Program-made: the position numbers and the translations under genes
The notes under the pieces: generated by a model
Told to the model about the DNA's origin: nothing
Seen by the model: the letters and a program-made list of their open reading frames with translations, nothing else
Database searches by the model: none
Assembly (NCBI RefSeq): GCF_921293095.1
Contig: NC_060252.1
Span: forward strand, 3,906,001-3,970,000
Origin: Ischnura elegans
Lineage: Eukaryota > Arthropoda > Insecta > Odonata > Coenagrionidae
Direction of reading: 5' to 3'
DNA length: 64,000 bases
Shown here: piece after piece, positions 10,385 to 20,840 of the stretch
How positions within the stretch are numbered: position 1 is the stretch's first letter
Layout of the letters: each line of letters starts with the position of its first letter

Positions 10385-10981
10385 ACAAACTGGTAAGTGT
10401 TCCCACAGTGTTCCAGAACAATGCAAAACACATTAGCATGTTACATTATGTTGATGAAGGCTCTCTACTTCCTAGACAGGATGTTCTCAAATGCATGTAA
10501 ACGCCTCAAAATGCTGAAGCTGTCCCTCACACTAAATGGCACAATGAATGCACTAGTACTTCCATGATTGCACTAAATACATACTGCCACCAGAACAGAG
10601 TTTTTAGTTTTTGTTTTGCTAATTTCGATACTTTTTGGATATTCATGCAATATTATTGGATGAAAATTGGATATTAGGTAATATACAAAAGGATATTACA
10701 TAGATGGCATTTGGCGGCAACTTCGGATATTATGTGGAGATCTAGGCAATGTTGTTGGATGAAAATTTACATTCCAGATACATATATCATTGACGTATTA
10801 TTTATGTATATCATTTACGTAAATTGACGTATTAGTAATACGTATTATTTACAAAATAAAGTGGGACATATAGACGTATTATTGATGTATTCAATATCAA
10901 AGCAATACGTATCATTTACTTAAGATTTACTTTGGCTCAAAGTAAATAATACATATTATATACTTCTGTGTGCTGACTGGG
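10385..10981 (-). mobile_element. Three-part repeat element, copy 2 (inverted)
   Basis: Reading the minus strand it begins CCCAGTCAGCACAC at 10981, identical to the start of the 3735 copy. An AT-rich TACGTAAAT zone follows (10960-10770), then an ATATCC zone (10750-10620), then a TTCCAGAAC/GGGAACAC zone (10560-10390). On the plus strand the terminus is followed by GGTTGCTATG, as also seen near 4657. The lower boundary is approximate. Confidence 0.5.
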
Positions 10982-12089
10982 TTGCTATGTTTTAATAGTA
11001 AATAACCTGTGTTTGGCTACCAACAGCACTTATTTTATAAAGTCACTATTTTTTCCGTTGAAGGCAATACATTGGAACATATAGAGAAGGGAAGACTTCT
11101 CTTGCTTAATGTGCCTTTCCAAGTCTTTTTCCATCAAAAGGATGAGAGATCATTACCTTAGTCACAAAAGGTACAATAATTAATAAACTTCAGCACTCTA
11201 AATACTCATTTGCCAAACGAGTTCATTTATAATTAATATGTCAAACCATCATATGAGGAAATCAGTCATTCTTACTTTTTTTACCCACACGAGCTGTATT
11301 GGCTGCATCAATTTACATTTTTCAACTTCCAAGGAAAACTCAAACAACATCTTCTATATACTACGTACGAAATGTGCTAAATCCTTTCTTTTTCACGTTA
11401 TCTTTCACTTGCCACACTCATTCCCATATATTTATCATCAAGAAATACCAAGCCGTACGCCACATATTGTTATTGGAGTTACCTGCAATTTTTATTGAAG
11501 TACTTTGACAAACATATCCTTTGGAAAAGGCAATAGAAAAACATTTTAACAGCTTACCCCCTTTCACTTCATAACATATATCCTCACAATTAATTATGAA
11601 TTCTATAGTGATATCGCATGCTAGTAAATCAGAATGCATTCAAACTGTCTTCGTAATCACCGTCACATTTTGAATTCGTTAATGAAGTCAGCAAAACCAG
11701 GTAATAATAGATTTCTAAACCCACACTCCTGTTTCACCTCCTTCCTTTCCTCCGATATGTAATTCTAGAATTTTTCACCAACTCACTTCGGCTGGCACAA
11801 AACATAACAAACGCCTCCTTCGGCACAAATATTGCATACCTTCAACATTTTCAGGGGTTGATCACACTATCTCCGACTGCAGTCCACAAAATAGACAATT
11901 TTTTAATGGATGGTGATTATTATCAAACTTGAGAGGCTTGTAAGGATCTAGTAGCGTATAACCCACTTTAGATCCCATCTATTGAATTACGTAGAACGAT
12001 ATGACGGGTTAAACTTCACACAGATTGTACGCCAAGCATTTGAATAACAATTAAACTATTTGGGATCAAAAATACAACATAATAATGGT
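10982..12089. other. No recognisable feature
   Basis: AT-rich sequence with short overlapping open frames on both strands and no recognisable protein or repeat end. Confidence 0.4.
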
Positions 12090-12470
12090 GTATGGCTGTA
12101 ATTAAATCACGAGTCGTTCTCTCGTCAATTCTTTCGCCGAGTCGCTAGAGCGACTTCACTGTCGTCGTTAGCAAAATTCGCTCTTGGCGAATATTTACAT
12201 TCGATAATTGCTCGCCAGACAGAACGAGAATAACTTTTTCGTCGCCAGAGGAACTAAGCGAAGCTTATCTGGCGAAATACCTAACGAATGAAAACGAGAA
12301 TATGAATTTAGTCACCGTTCGCCAATTTTTCCGATAAATCGCGGTTGCTATAGCCAGAAAGAACCAGAATAGACCCCCTGATGTTCTCGAAATCGTTGGC
12401 GACTCGAGGTCTGCCGCTTCTTCGCCTATCCATCAGCGGCTCGTCGCCTCCCCTCATACGCCTTACCCAA
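12090..12470. repeat. CpG-rich stretch of short inverted CGCCAG/CTGGCG and CGAGAA motifs
   Basis: The segment is markedly richer in CG than its surroundings and is built of repeated CGAGTCG, CGCCAG, GGCGAA and CGAGAA words in both orientations. It directly abuts the inverted MITE at 12474. It may be a MITE body whose ends I cannot define. The open frame crossing it is not coding-like. Confidence 0.35.
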
Positions 12471-12473
12471 CAA

Positions 12474-13132
12474 TAGGGTGGTTTACTTATCAAAGAAAAC
12501 GAAAGACATTGATTGCGATTCGTTACCAACCATTAGGGTATTCATAGTATACAAATTATTCGGTTTTATAAATCCCAGTTTAGACGAATGCTAATGGTAA
12601 AAATTAACCTCCTTTGAAAAAGGCCAGATTGGCGCCCCTGCGATGCCATTCCACGTTACGTCACAGGGACCTAGATTCTATACGAGTAGATAGGAATTTT
12701 ACATCGCCTGAGATTACCAACGTATGCATGAGGCACAGAGCTCTGGGAAACATCTCTTAATAATCACCTATTAAAATTGGCTAAGGTCGGAAAGTTTCCT
12801 TCGTTTGATAGGGTATTAATAATCCTTATTTAAGCCAAGCGCTACCTGCTATCAGGGTACTCTACGCTATCGCCATGCTCGGCAGCAAGCAGCCTGCATC
12901 GTAGCGGTGTTCATAGCCTCGCACCCAGGTGGCCTCAAACAGTAGCAACCAGACGTCACACGGACTTTTCCTAGCATTCATACTTAGCCGTCGCGTTTTT
13001 GAAAATTTTCACTTTTCATTTAATCGCGAAAAATAGATATCGTCATTTAAAAGTTTAAAAGCGTGAAATATGTACTCCAGGAGTAATAATATTTCGATTT
13101 AGGCAATAAAAAAATAATAGGAAACCACTCTA
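12474..13132 (-). mobile_element. TAGGGTGGTTTCC MITE, copy 3 (inverted, 659 bp)
   Basis: It has the same termini and internal blocks as 7915-8531 and 24896-25548 but reversed: GATTGCGATTCGTTACC near 12512, CCTAGATTCTATACG near 12669, CTCCAGGAGTAATAAT near 13076. It keeps a middle segment (around 12890-12970) that copy 1 has lost. Its CRE site is mutated (GTTACGTCACAG), unlike the other two copies. Confidence 0.8.
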
Positions 13133-13605
13133 TTAACGGTATAACGGTATTAACGGAAAATTCAGCAGCCCAGCTACTTGGAAAACTGTTTACCGCCCTC
13201 CACCATGCATATTATGAGCATGCGAAAACCAAGTGAAGTGGCATTTGATAATACGAAGGTAATTTACACTTTATAACGCAACAGCGACGTCATATAATGA
13301 CGCGCGCAAAGGTAAATTAGCCAATATTGATGATGAAAAAAATGCGCAAACTTCACGGAGGAGCGAATAAGTTTTCAAGCCTTACAGCACAGCAGAAAAA
13401 AACCTAGGAGAGTGCGTAGTAAATTAATTGAAGCGATTTATCAAAGCCAATATTTATCTCAATCGAATAAAAGTTTATATTAGCATAATAAAAGGTGGAC
13501 TCCTTACGCTAGTCTATGAACTGTTTGTTAACGAAAACGCCGGTGGTATATGCCCTATACCACCAGCTCACCCAATTTTTCGAATCCTTTGCCCTTAAAA
13601 TGTAG
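13133..13605. other. No recognisable feature
   Basis: No coding-like frame or repeat end was identified between the MITE and the LINE relic. Confidence 0.4.
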
Positions 13606-13609
13606 CCTT

Positions 13610-14950
13610 TAAAAAGGATATACATCTACATACTACCCCGAAAGCCGCCTAAAAAGCGTGTTGCAGGGGATGTTAGGACACCAGCCGTTTTCACACAAAA
13701 AAGAAGTGCTCACAGGAAATTACGACTAGTTTTTATTACAGTCCTTAATGGTTCGGGAGAAAAGCGAATTCCCATGTCTATCCGTTCGGCAAAAAATCTC
13801 TCTTAATTTTTCGCTGCTATGGGACCTGGAAATATAGTGTGGCTCTAATATTATGTTCTCTGTGTCGCTCTTAAAGATATCCATTCTCAATTGCTCAAGC
13901 AACCTAAGCCTAGCGCGCAGCCTCAGAGTCTCCAGCGGCTCCCAGCCCAATTCGCTTAACATCTGGGTAACCCGTAGTCTGTACGCCCGTAGCGGTTTTT
14001 GACGAACCGCGCAGCCTTCCTCTGTATTTTGTTCAGTTCGCGGATTAAGTCTTTCTGCACCGAATCCCATATGGTATCGCTGCATATTCAAGGTGAGGTC
14101 GGACGAGTGCGAATTAGCACCTTTCTTTAACTTTCTCATCCGAAAATCTTCCCACAATACGCTTTACGAATCCTAATTTATTCAGGCCATGCCGCAAATA
14201 TTATTTATAGTATGTGTTCCTCAAGAGAGGTTCGAGGTCATCGTAACTCCCAGGTTCTTCACTTCGCCTGTTGTCTTTATTTCAATACCATCCACAGCAT
14301 AAATATGATTACAGTCGCACGAACTCTGCAAAAAATGTACCGACATTTGCTCAGATTAAGTTCGAGTCCCACTTTTGGCTCCATAAATGCACGTTATTTA
14401 AATCCAATGATAGAATTTCATTGCCAGAGTGATCACTAATTTTGCGATAGATGACAGCATGGTCAGTAAAGAAAACGTATTTTACTGCTTATTCGGGAGC
14501 AGAGGTCATTAATACACATAATGATTGCCGATTACGCCTCATTGTGGAACACCTGATTTCACTTCAACTACATCAGAGATAATTCCCTCAAGAACTACTT
14601 TTTGTTTACGATCATTCAGAAAGTTGCATATCCAGTTTACAACTGTTTCGTTTAATCCGCATGACTGTAATTTGCATAAAAGTTTGTTGTTAGGTACCGT
14701 GTCGAAAACTTTTTTAAAATCTTGAAATAATGCTAATGAATAAAGTTAACTTGCCTTTTCGATTCAATAGATTTGAGAACGTCGTGAAGAAAGAGCGCGA
14801 GCTGTGTTTCGCATGATCTACCTTTTCGGAATCCGTGCTGACAGCCATGGAGGAATTTCTCAGAAACAAGCATGTCTTCAAATATTTGAAGGAAGTTATC
14901 GCTTAGTAACGTAGAGCTGTAGCTGAAGGCTGGCTTCTATCCCCATTGCG
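13610..14950 (-). pseudogene. CR1/Jockey-like LINE relic (RT to 3' end)
   Basis: Reading from 14950 downward, fragments in several frames give QHGFRKGRSCETQLALF, then LFQDFKKVFDTVPNNKL, then FLNDRKQKVVLEG, and finally ELGWEPLETLRLRARLRLLE through FCRTDRHGNSLFSRTIKD. These are successive RT blocks and the C-terminus of a CR1/Jockey-type LINE. The YADD core is lost and frames shift repeatedly. The 3' end near 13621 reads GGTAGTATGTAGATGTA, like the tail of the younger family at 16390. A more decayed relative lies at 38690-39190. Confidence 0.75.
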
Positions 14951-15013
14951 TTATAATGAGAGATATTCGCTTCTGATGCGTGATTTGCTTTTTAAAGATG
15001 TGGTAATATGAAC

Positions 15014-16606
15014 TACAGGCGGATTTCGGAGGGAGCATGGGGGAACATGCCCCCCAGATACTAAAAAGTTAGCGCTAGTTAACGATATTTTAGTCTCCGG
15101 GGAAGACAACATTCCAGTAGACGCGATTTTTCTCGATTTCAAAAAGGCATTTGATAAAGTACCCCACGGAAAGTTAATAATAAAACTGAAATCTTATGGT
15201 CTAGACGAAGATGTCATTTCCTGGATTAGAGAATTTTTGAGCGACCGCGTCCAAAGAGTAGTATTAGACGGTGCAGTCTTCAATGAGGTTAGAGTCACTT
15301 CTGGCGTTCCTCAGGGTAGTGTCATTGGCCCACTCCTATTCCTTCTTTATATAAACGACATTGGCGAAGTAGTGCAGAGTAAGTTACGATTATTTGCAGA
15401 CGACGCTGTAGTTTACATAGAAATCTGTTCCAGCAAAGATATAGATGAACTAACGAATGACCTTGCTGCTATCCAAGCTTGGTGCGATGCTTGGCAGTTA
15501 GAATTAAATTTGGAAAAATGCGTCGTAATGAATTTCTGGAAGAAGAATAACTCCCTACAGCGTAACTATATCATTCGGGGCACCCAGTTAAAGGAAGTTG
15601 AATCCGTGAAATATCTAGGGGTTAGACTCAATAATGATCTATCGTGGAATAAACATATTCGAGAAATAACCGGTCAAGCTAATCGTAAAATGGGTTTTGT
15701 TAAAAGAATATTAGGAAAGTGCGACGACAAAGTGAGAGAAATTAGCTACTTTTCCCTCGTTAGGCCACATCTGGAATACGCTGCCAGTGTTTGGGACCCT
15801 CATGAAAAAGGCTTAATAACAGAGTTAGAACGCGTGCAAAGAAGAGCTGCCAGGTATGTGAAAGGTCGTTACGATAGTCTTGTTAGTGTAACTGACCTCT
15901 TAGATAAACTCGGATGGGAATCTCTGTTGGACCGTAGATTGAAAAATAGACTAAACCTTTTAGATAAATTCAAGAGCAGTGTCTTTTCTGACGAAGTTAA
16001 CCATATCTTGCGGACGCCAACGTACTACGGAAGATCAGATCATATAAATAAAATAAGAGAGATAGATTGCAGAACAGACAGATTCCGAATGTCATTTTTT
16101 CCACGATCAATAAGAGATTATAACGGCAGCAATAGAACTCGTAAATAGATTGCATGACTTGTAGTGTAGCCTACTAACCTATGTAAAACTTAATGCATGT
16201 TTCTGAATTTCTATTCTATATTCTATTTCTAACAGCATATAGTAGTATAGTTTGTTATTATACGGGACGTTTTTTGGACGGTGTGGTGTGCATGTGAGAA
16301 TCCAAATGCATGCTGCATGCTGGTGATTGATCACCCCCTGCCAAACACCCTAGAGGTGGCTCGCAGGGTATTATGTAGATGTAGATGTAAAAAAAGGCAC
16401 AAGATTTTTAATACGGCTATCATTACGTTCTTTTTCTTATGTGTATTGCGGAGCCTCAATCACTTAATTTAATGTTAATAAATTTCAAATCAAAACGAAG
16501 AGAATATTCTCTACAGTAATTGTTGTATTTTGTTTTTAATCTCAAATATGAGAAGACCCGTCGGGCTCTTATTCCCCACCAGAAAAAACTCCCTGATCCG
16601 CCCCTT
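15014..16606. mobile_element. hAT-type MITE split by a LINE insertion
   Basis: The outer ends are TACAGGCGGATTTCGG and, inverted, AAGGGGCGGATCAGGG. A perfect 8-bp direct repeat ATATGAAC flanks it at 15006-15013 and 16607-16614. The MITE body is 15014 to about 15062 plus about 16395-16606. The CR1-like LINE occupies the middle. The MITE therefore inserted first, next to or into the older minus-strand LINE relic, and the LINE later inserted into the MITE. Confidence 0.7.
15063..16394 (+). pseudogene. 5'-truncated CR1/Jockey-like LINE with open RT frame
   Basis: An uninterrupted frame runs from about 15063 to the stop at 16146-16148. Motifs in order are FLDFKKAFDKVPHGKL (about 15133), SGVPQGSVIGPLLFLLYIND (about 15300), the catalytic LFADDAVVY (about 15391), then SVKYLGVRLNNDLSW, RPHLEYAASVWDPHEKG, LERVQRRAARYV and C-terminal CRTDRFRMSFFPRSIRDY. 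A ~240-bp 3' UTR ends in GGCTCGCAGGGTATTATG then GTAGATGTAGATG. The endonuclease and first RT blocks are missing, so it cannot move by itself. The lack of stops marks it as young. Close copies lie at 32636-33245 and 59381-59712. Confidence 0.85.
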
Positions 16607-16614
16607 ATATGAAC

Positions 16615-19200
16615 CTCTGTGATAAGGCCTCAACATTGTATGTCTTACGTGATTCCTCCATAGTTAACCAATGATGAAAAAATATTGCGGTTGCGCAATT
16701 ATCTGAAATACTATATTGAAACATAATCTGCTCTAAATTCAAATCAAACTATAATGCGAATTAACTTTTCAAAAGTATTCTTTGGGAAGCCAGTGCAGTA
16801 TAAGTATTGCATTTACTGTTAAATTGTTGCCAATTCGCACCCTTAGGGAAACAAAAATTTCATTAAATCGGCTGTATGTTTCGTTTGAATAATACCTAAA
16901 GTTAAATTAATCGTTGGCTGTTAGCCGACATTATAAAATGCATCTCTATGTCAAAAAAAGGAGAGTCAGTGGATGGTCACCTCTGGGTTAGTGGTCATCT
17001 CAGCAGACGTGTAGCTGCTGGGGGAAAATTTTCTCTAGCGGCTCCTCTCCTCCCCCAAGAGAGAGACGTCCCATCGAAAATTAGTGAAAACTCTTCCCCG
17101 AAAGCGAATCATATTTTCATTTTTTGTTTGGTTTATTACTATCTGGCCATGTGTTTTTATTGCGCCCCTCCCTATGTCAAGAAGAAGTTAGTTATGGAGG
17201 GGCACCGTGCAACGTGTAGTGCTTCATGAGTAATCGCATTTGCATTTGCGAGTGCGGTTAAATACCTGTCTTCCCTTTATTTTAAGTGGAAACAATAGCT
17301 GGTTCACTGCCTGACTTACTGGACGTCTCATGGGTGGCTATGCTTCAGCTAATAGCGAAATAAGGCGCTCGTCATTCCATTGTATGGGTTTATGAGTCCC
17401 CGTCTCACCGTATACCTTCAATTTTGAGTTTACTCTATCGTATGCCAGGGTGAGGGATGGTCTTTTATCCCTCGCTTCATATTATCATTGGAAACGCTCT
17501 CGAAGGGAAGAATTACCCTGGATTCCGTACAAAGCCATCATGAATAATCGCTAGCATTTACTCGTGCGGTCAACACGACGCATCACTCCTGCTCAACCGT
17601 ATCTGCATTTGCTTTCTTGCTTAGGGATTAAAAAGGTTGTCATTGACTGTCGTCTTGTGCTATCGGTAGGAAGAGGTCGTGCCTTTAGGCCTTCAGCATG
17701 ACGCAGTTCAGGGTTGAGGGTGGAAAAAATTTGGTAACGGTGCGAAGCCACTCAGAAAATAGTTCAGTTGCTGGGTAACCATGTGACGATAGTGTTGGAA
17801 TTCATTTCTGAGTGGTGTACCTTTTCCGTCTTATGAAGTGATTATTTCAAATTTCCAACAACATGAAGGAAGTAATGTGTGCATCTAAAATACGCAAATC
17901 GTTCGTTAGGCACTATGAAGTGCATTGGTTTGTGTGGAGTACGAAAATATCTGAATTTGGAAATCACTGGTTCAGTACATCATACATTGTTAAGTATGTT
18001 GGATGGTGTGTGAGTGTGTAAGCATCTTGCGGTGAATACGTTACATTTTGCAGTTTTTTTTGTGTTACCATTAGAGTTATAGAAGAGGAATAATGATACT
18101 GGGGGACCTTAGGATTTGGATTCATTCTCCTGGAAAGAGTCAAGATCTCCAGATTCAAGGAAACAACCAAGTAACGATAATTTTCACCTTTTAAAACTAC
18201 TCGTAATTGTTATATTTATTAATACAGTTGATTGGGAGAAAACAATTATATTGGCTTCATGAATCTTACTGGGTGCATTTAGAATTCGTCACCTCCATGA
18301 TGTAGCGTTTGTACGTCCCGGACACAAAAATCACCTGCTATCGCCGCAAAAAAGGTCGAACGATGAACTTTAAGCATTTGTATGAAATTCTGCCGAGGCT
18401 CTGTTCGGTCGCGTCATGCATCGCTTTACTCACTGTTTATTCGAATACAGCAATGAATCATTGAAAATTTTTTAAACGTAACATTTACTTCTAATATCGA
18501 AAGAGAGTAGAAGAACACTATGCGAAAAACTATGAGAACGGCGAAACGATCGTCTTTTTCATCTCGTCACGGGCAAAATATTTGATTGGCGAACTTCATC
18601 GTATATTTTATTGAGAGGACGATATCTTCGCATTACAAATAGCTTTCAAAAATTAAATTTTACCCATTCTTTGATTTTCAAATCGCAGAAAGGTAGATTT
18701 CAATTTCTGAGGTGTAGAAAAGTATATGAATGTCGATGTTACGTATTCTATATGAAAATAATATTTCCAAACTTTTCCTGCAAGGAAATGTTTGTATTGT
18801 TCCTCTTACTTAAAATAAACCACAAAAATAAAATTTCCTTGCGGCAGTGCACAGTAGTACTAAAGTAGGAGCCAAAATTGTTGTCCAAAACAGACGCCGA
18901 ATTGTAATCGGCGCTGAACCACGCATCCGTATCGGAGAACGAAAAAAACCCTCTCGAGGGAGGGCCTATTCTTCTTCGCAGTTGCAAATGAGTATGCAGT
19001 TATTCGAGGAATAGAATTTGACAATGAAGTGACTGTTATGTTGGGGTGCGCAAGAGTCATGACCTCCTATCAAGCGTGAATTCCTCACGTCTAGTTGAGT
19101 TACGAAGCTCTCATTTCGTCTGTGGAAAGCATTTACGTGAATCGCCCCACCATAAAAATCATTGTGATGGTCTAATTCCCTTCCTCGATGAGTAACATAC
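16615..19200. other. No supported feature
   Basis: About 2.6 kb with scattered short open frames (longest about 93 codons at 16948-17229) that lack family motifs. I find no MITE ends, LINE motifs or RNA genes, so this may be host intergenic or intronic DNA. Confidence 0.4.
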
Positions 19201-19299
19201 TCCTTTTAGACCGTTCGGAAGAAAAGACCCTATCCCCCAACTCAGTGGGCCTGTTTTCCAATGCGAAGGCGTGGTTCATCGGCCTTACAATTTTAGAGG

Positions 19300-19575
19300 G
19301 TATTGTTGGTTCGCAAGAGCTTAAAATTCCATAAATCTGCTTTGGATAGTCTTACTCAATACCTCAAGCTGGTGTAAGCCAAAATTTCTCTAGAAATAAT
19401 AAGATATTAAGTAAGATTGTTGTGCTTACCTAGTGAAAAAATTTAATAATCCTCAAAAATCAATTTTTTCAAAGAAGTCCTCAAAATTCAATTCCAGAAG
19501 TGATTCGCGGTTTGTTCTATAATTTAAATATCAAGCCATTGATTTATCTGATCCATAGTTTTTCAATTCTGGAGT
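19300..19575 (+). repeat. Diverged direct repeat, copy 1 (partner at 20585-20840)
   Basis: Shared words in the same order are GTATTGTTGGTTC, TTAAAATTCC, a TAAG...AAGTAAGAT block, CGGTTTGTTCTATAATTTAAA (copy 1) against GCTTTGTTCTGTGATTTAAA (copy 2), and CATTGATT. The spacing is about 1.27 kb. The second copy follows a LINE C-terminus directly, so this may be a LINE 3' tail. Confidence 0.5.
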
Positions 19576-19722
19576 AAATTTTCGCTTTCTAAGTGATATT
19601 TGTTACCGCGACTGAGCGAACGAATGAATACGTAAATAACGTAATATTTGGAGTGATGTGACTGTAGGTTTCATTTCCCACCTATCTTTCAGTTTATGCC
19701 AGAGACGAACTCAATAAATTGT

Positions 19723-20060
19723 TCATCGTTTTGTTACTGGTGGAATGTTATTATTAAAGTATTCAACCGATGGAAGTAGGTTTTCCTGGAGCACTTGTAA
19801 AGCCTTCTGGCAGCCTTCCCTTCCTTCAAGCAATTCCCTCTTCATTTCACAGTAAGGCCTACTACCTTTCATTCTATCTAAAAATCCTATTCTTTTCCTT
19901 CCTCTCCCTCGTTTACCTAACATTCTCCCCTCTAACACTGTTTTCAACATCCCATCCCCGCTAAGTACTAGCTCCATCCATACCCTCTGTCTACTGCGTA
20001 TCTCATCTAGAAGCTGTCTCTCCTAACCCACCATTTCCAGCACTTCGTCGTTCCTCCTCC
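19723..20060 (-). pseudogene. RTE-like LINE C-terminal relic
   Basis: The minus strand reads RQLLDEIRSRQRVWMELVLS, then GDGMLKTVLEGRMLGKRGRG, RKRIGFLDRMKG and EMKRELLEGREG, ending at a stop near 19723. This is the C-terminal tail common to arthropod RTE-like endonuclease-RT proteins (R-Q-W-G-H-x-L-R-G-D, E-G-x-x-x-G-K-R-x-R-G-R-x-R). One in-frame stop lies upstream of the Met at 19977. The RT domain itself is not present next to it. Confidence 0.75.
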
Positions 20061-20322
20061 TTTACTTACACATAACTTTATCCATAAACGGGAATTTCGA
20101 ACAAAATGAGCCTGGGTAAAAATTAGGAACACATAAAAATGAAGTAAAATGTATAAAAATATTTTTAAATCGACTAATCGATGAAAGGGAACTAAGCTCA
20201 CCTAGAATGATAGTTCTCGGCACCCAAATTCACATAAGTAATCCACCCTTTCGTTAATCACAATGAAGTTACGTGATGCAAGACCGAATTACCATTGAAG
20301 CTCGACGTATGTTGGGAACAAA

Positions 20323-20650
20323 GTGGTTACGTTAGCGTCTTTCTATCAATCCTTATTCCGTCGATCATATATGCTGCCATTTTTCTATAAAATACATAAA
20401 ATAAGGGGCCATTTCCACATGCATCCACACCAAAATTTTTATAAAACGTCCAAAAATTTAAAGAGACTTCCTAGGTACATAATCATTAAGGATTCTCTAC
20501 CGGTAAAAATAGGCCCACGTGGAATATTTTGCTTATCGTTTCGGCGTATTCTCCTTCTCGCATTGAACTAACTATGGAATGAAATTCTCAGAGAAAGTAT
20601 TGTTGGTTCACAAAAAATTAAAATTCCGTAACTTAGCTAACTTAGGCATA
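20323..20650 (+). pseudogene. Possible LINE C-terminus (weak)
   Basis: An open frame ends at 20571 and is followed in frame, beyond the stop, by LWNEILRESIVGS. This resembles the L-W-N-x-L-P-x-x-I-R-x-S box near the end of many CR1/Jockey-type LINE proteins. The preceding 80 codons are basic and carry no decisive motif. The direct repeat at 20585-20840 would be its 3' tail. Confidence 0.3.
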
Positions 20651-20840
20651 AGTTGATATAAGCCGATATTCCTCTTGAATTTATCTGGTAGCAAGTAAGA
20701 TGTTGTGTGTACTTAATGAATATAATCTTAATGATCTTAAGTCATTTAAATTGAACTTCGGGATTGATATGCGCTTTGTTCTGTGATTTAAAGAATAAGT
20801 CATTGATTGTTTTAATCCATAAGTAGTCAAATGATTATTT

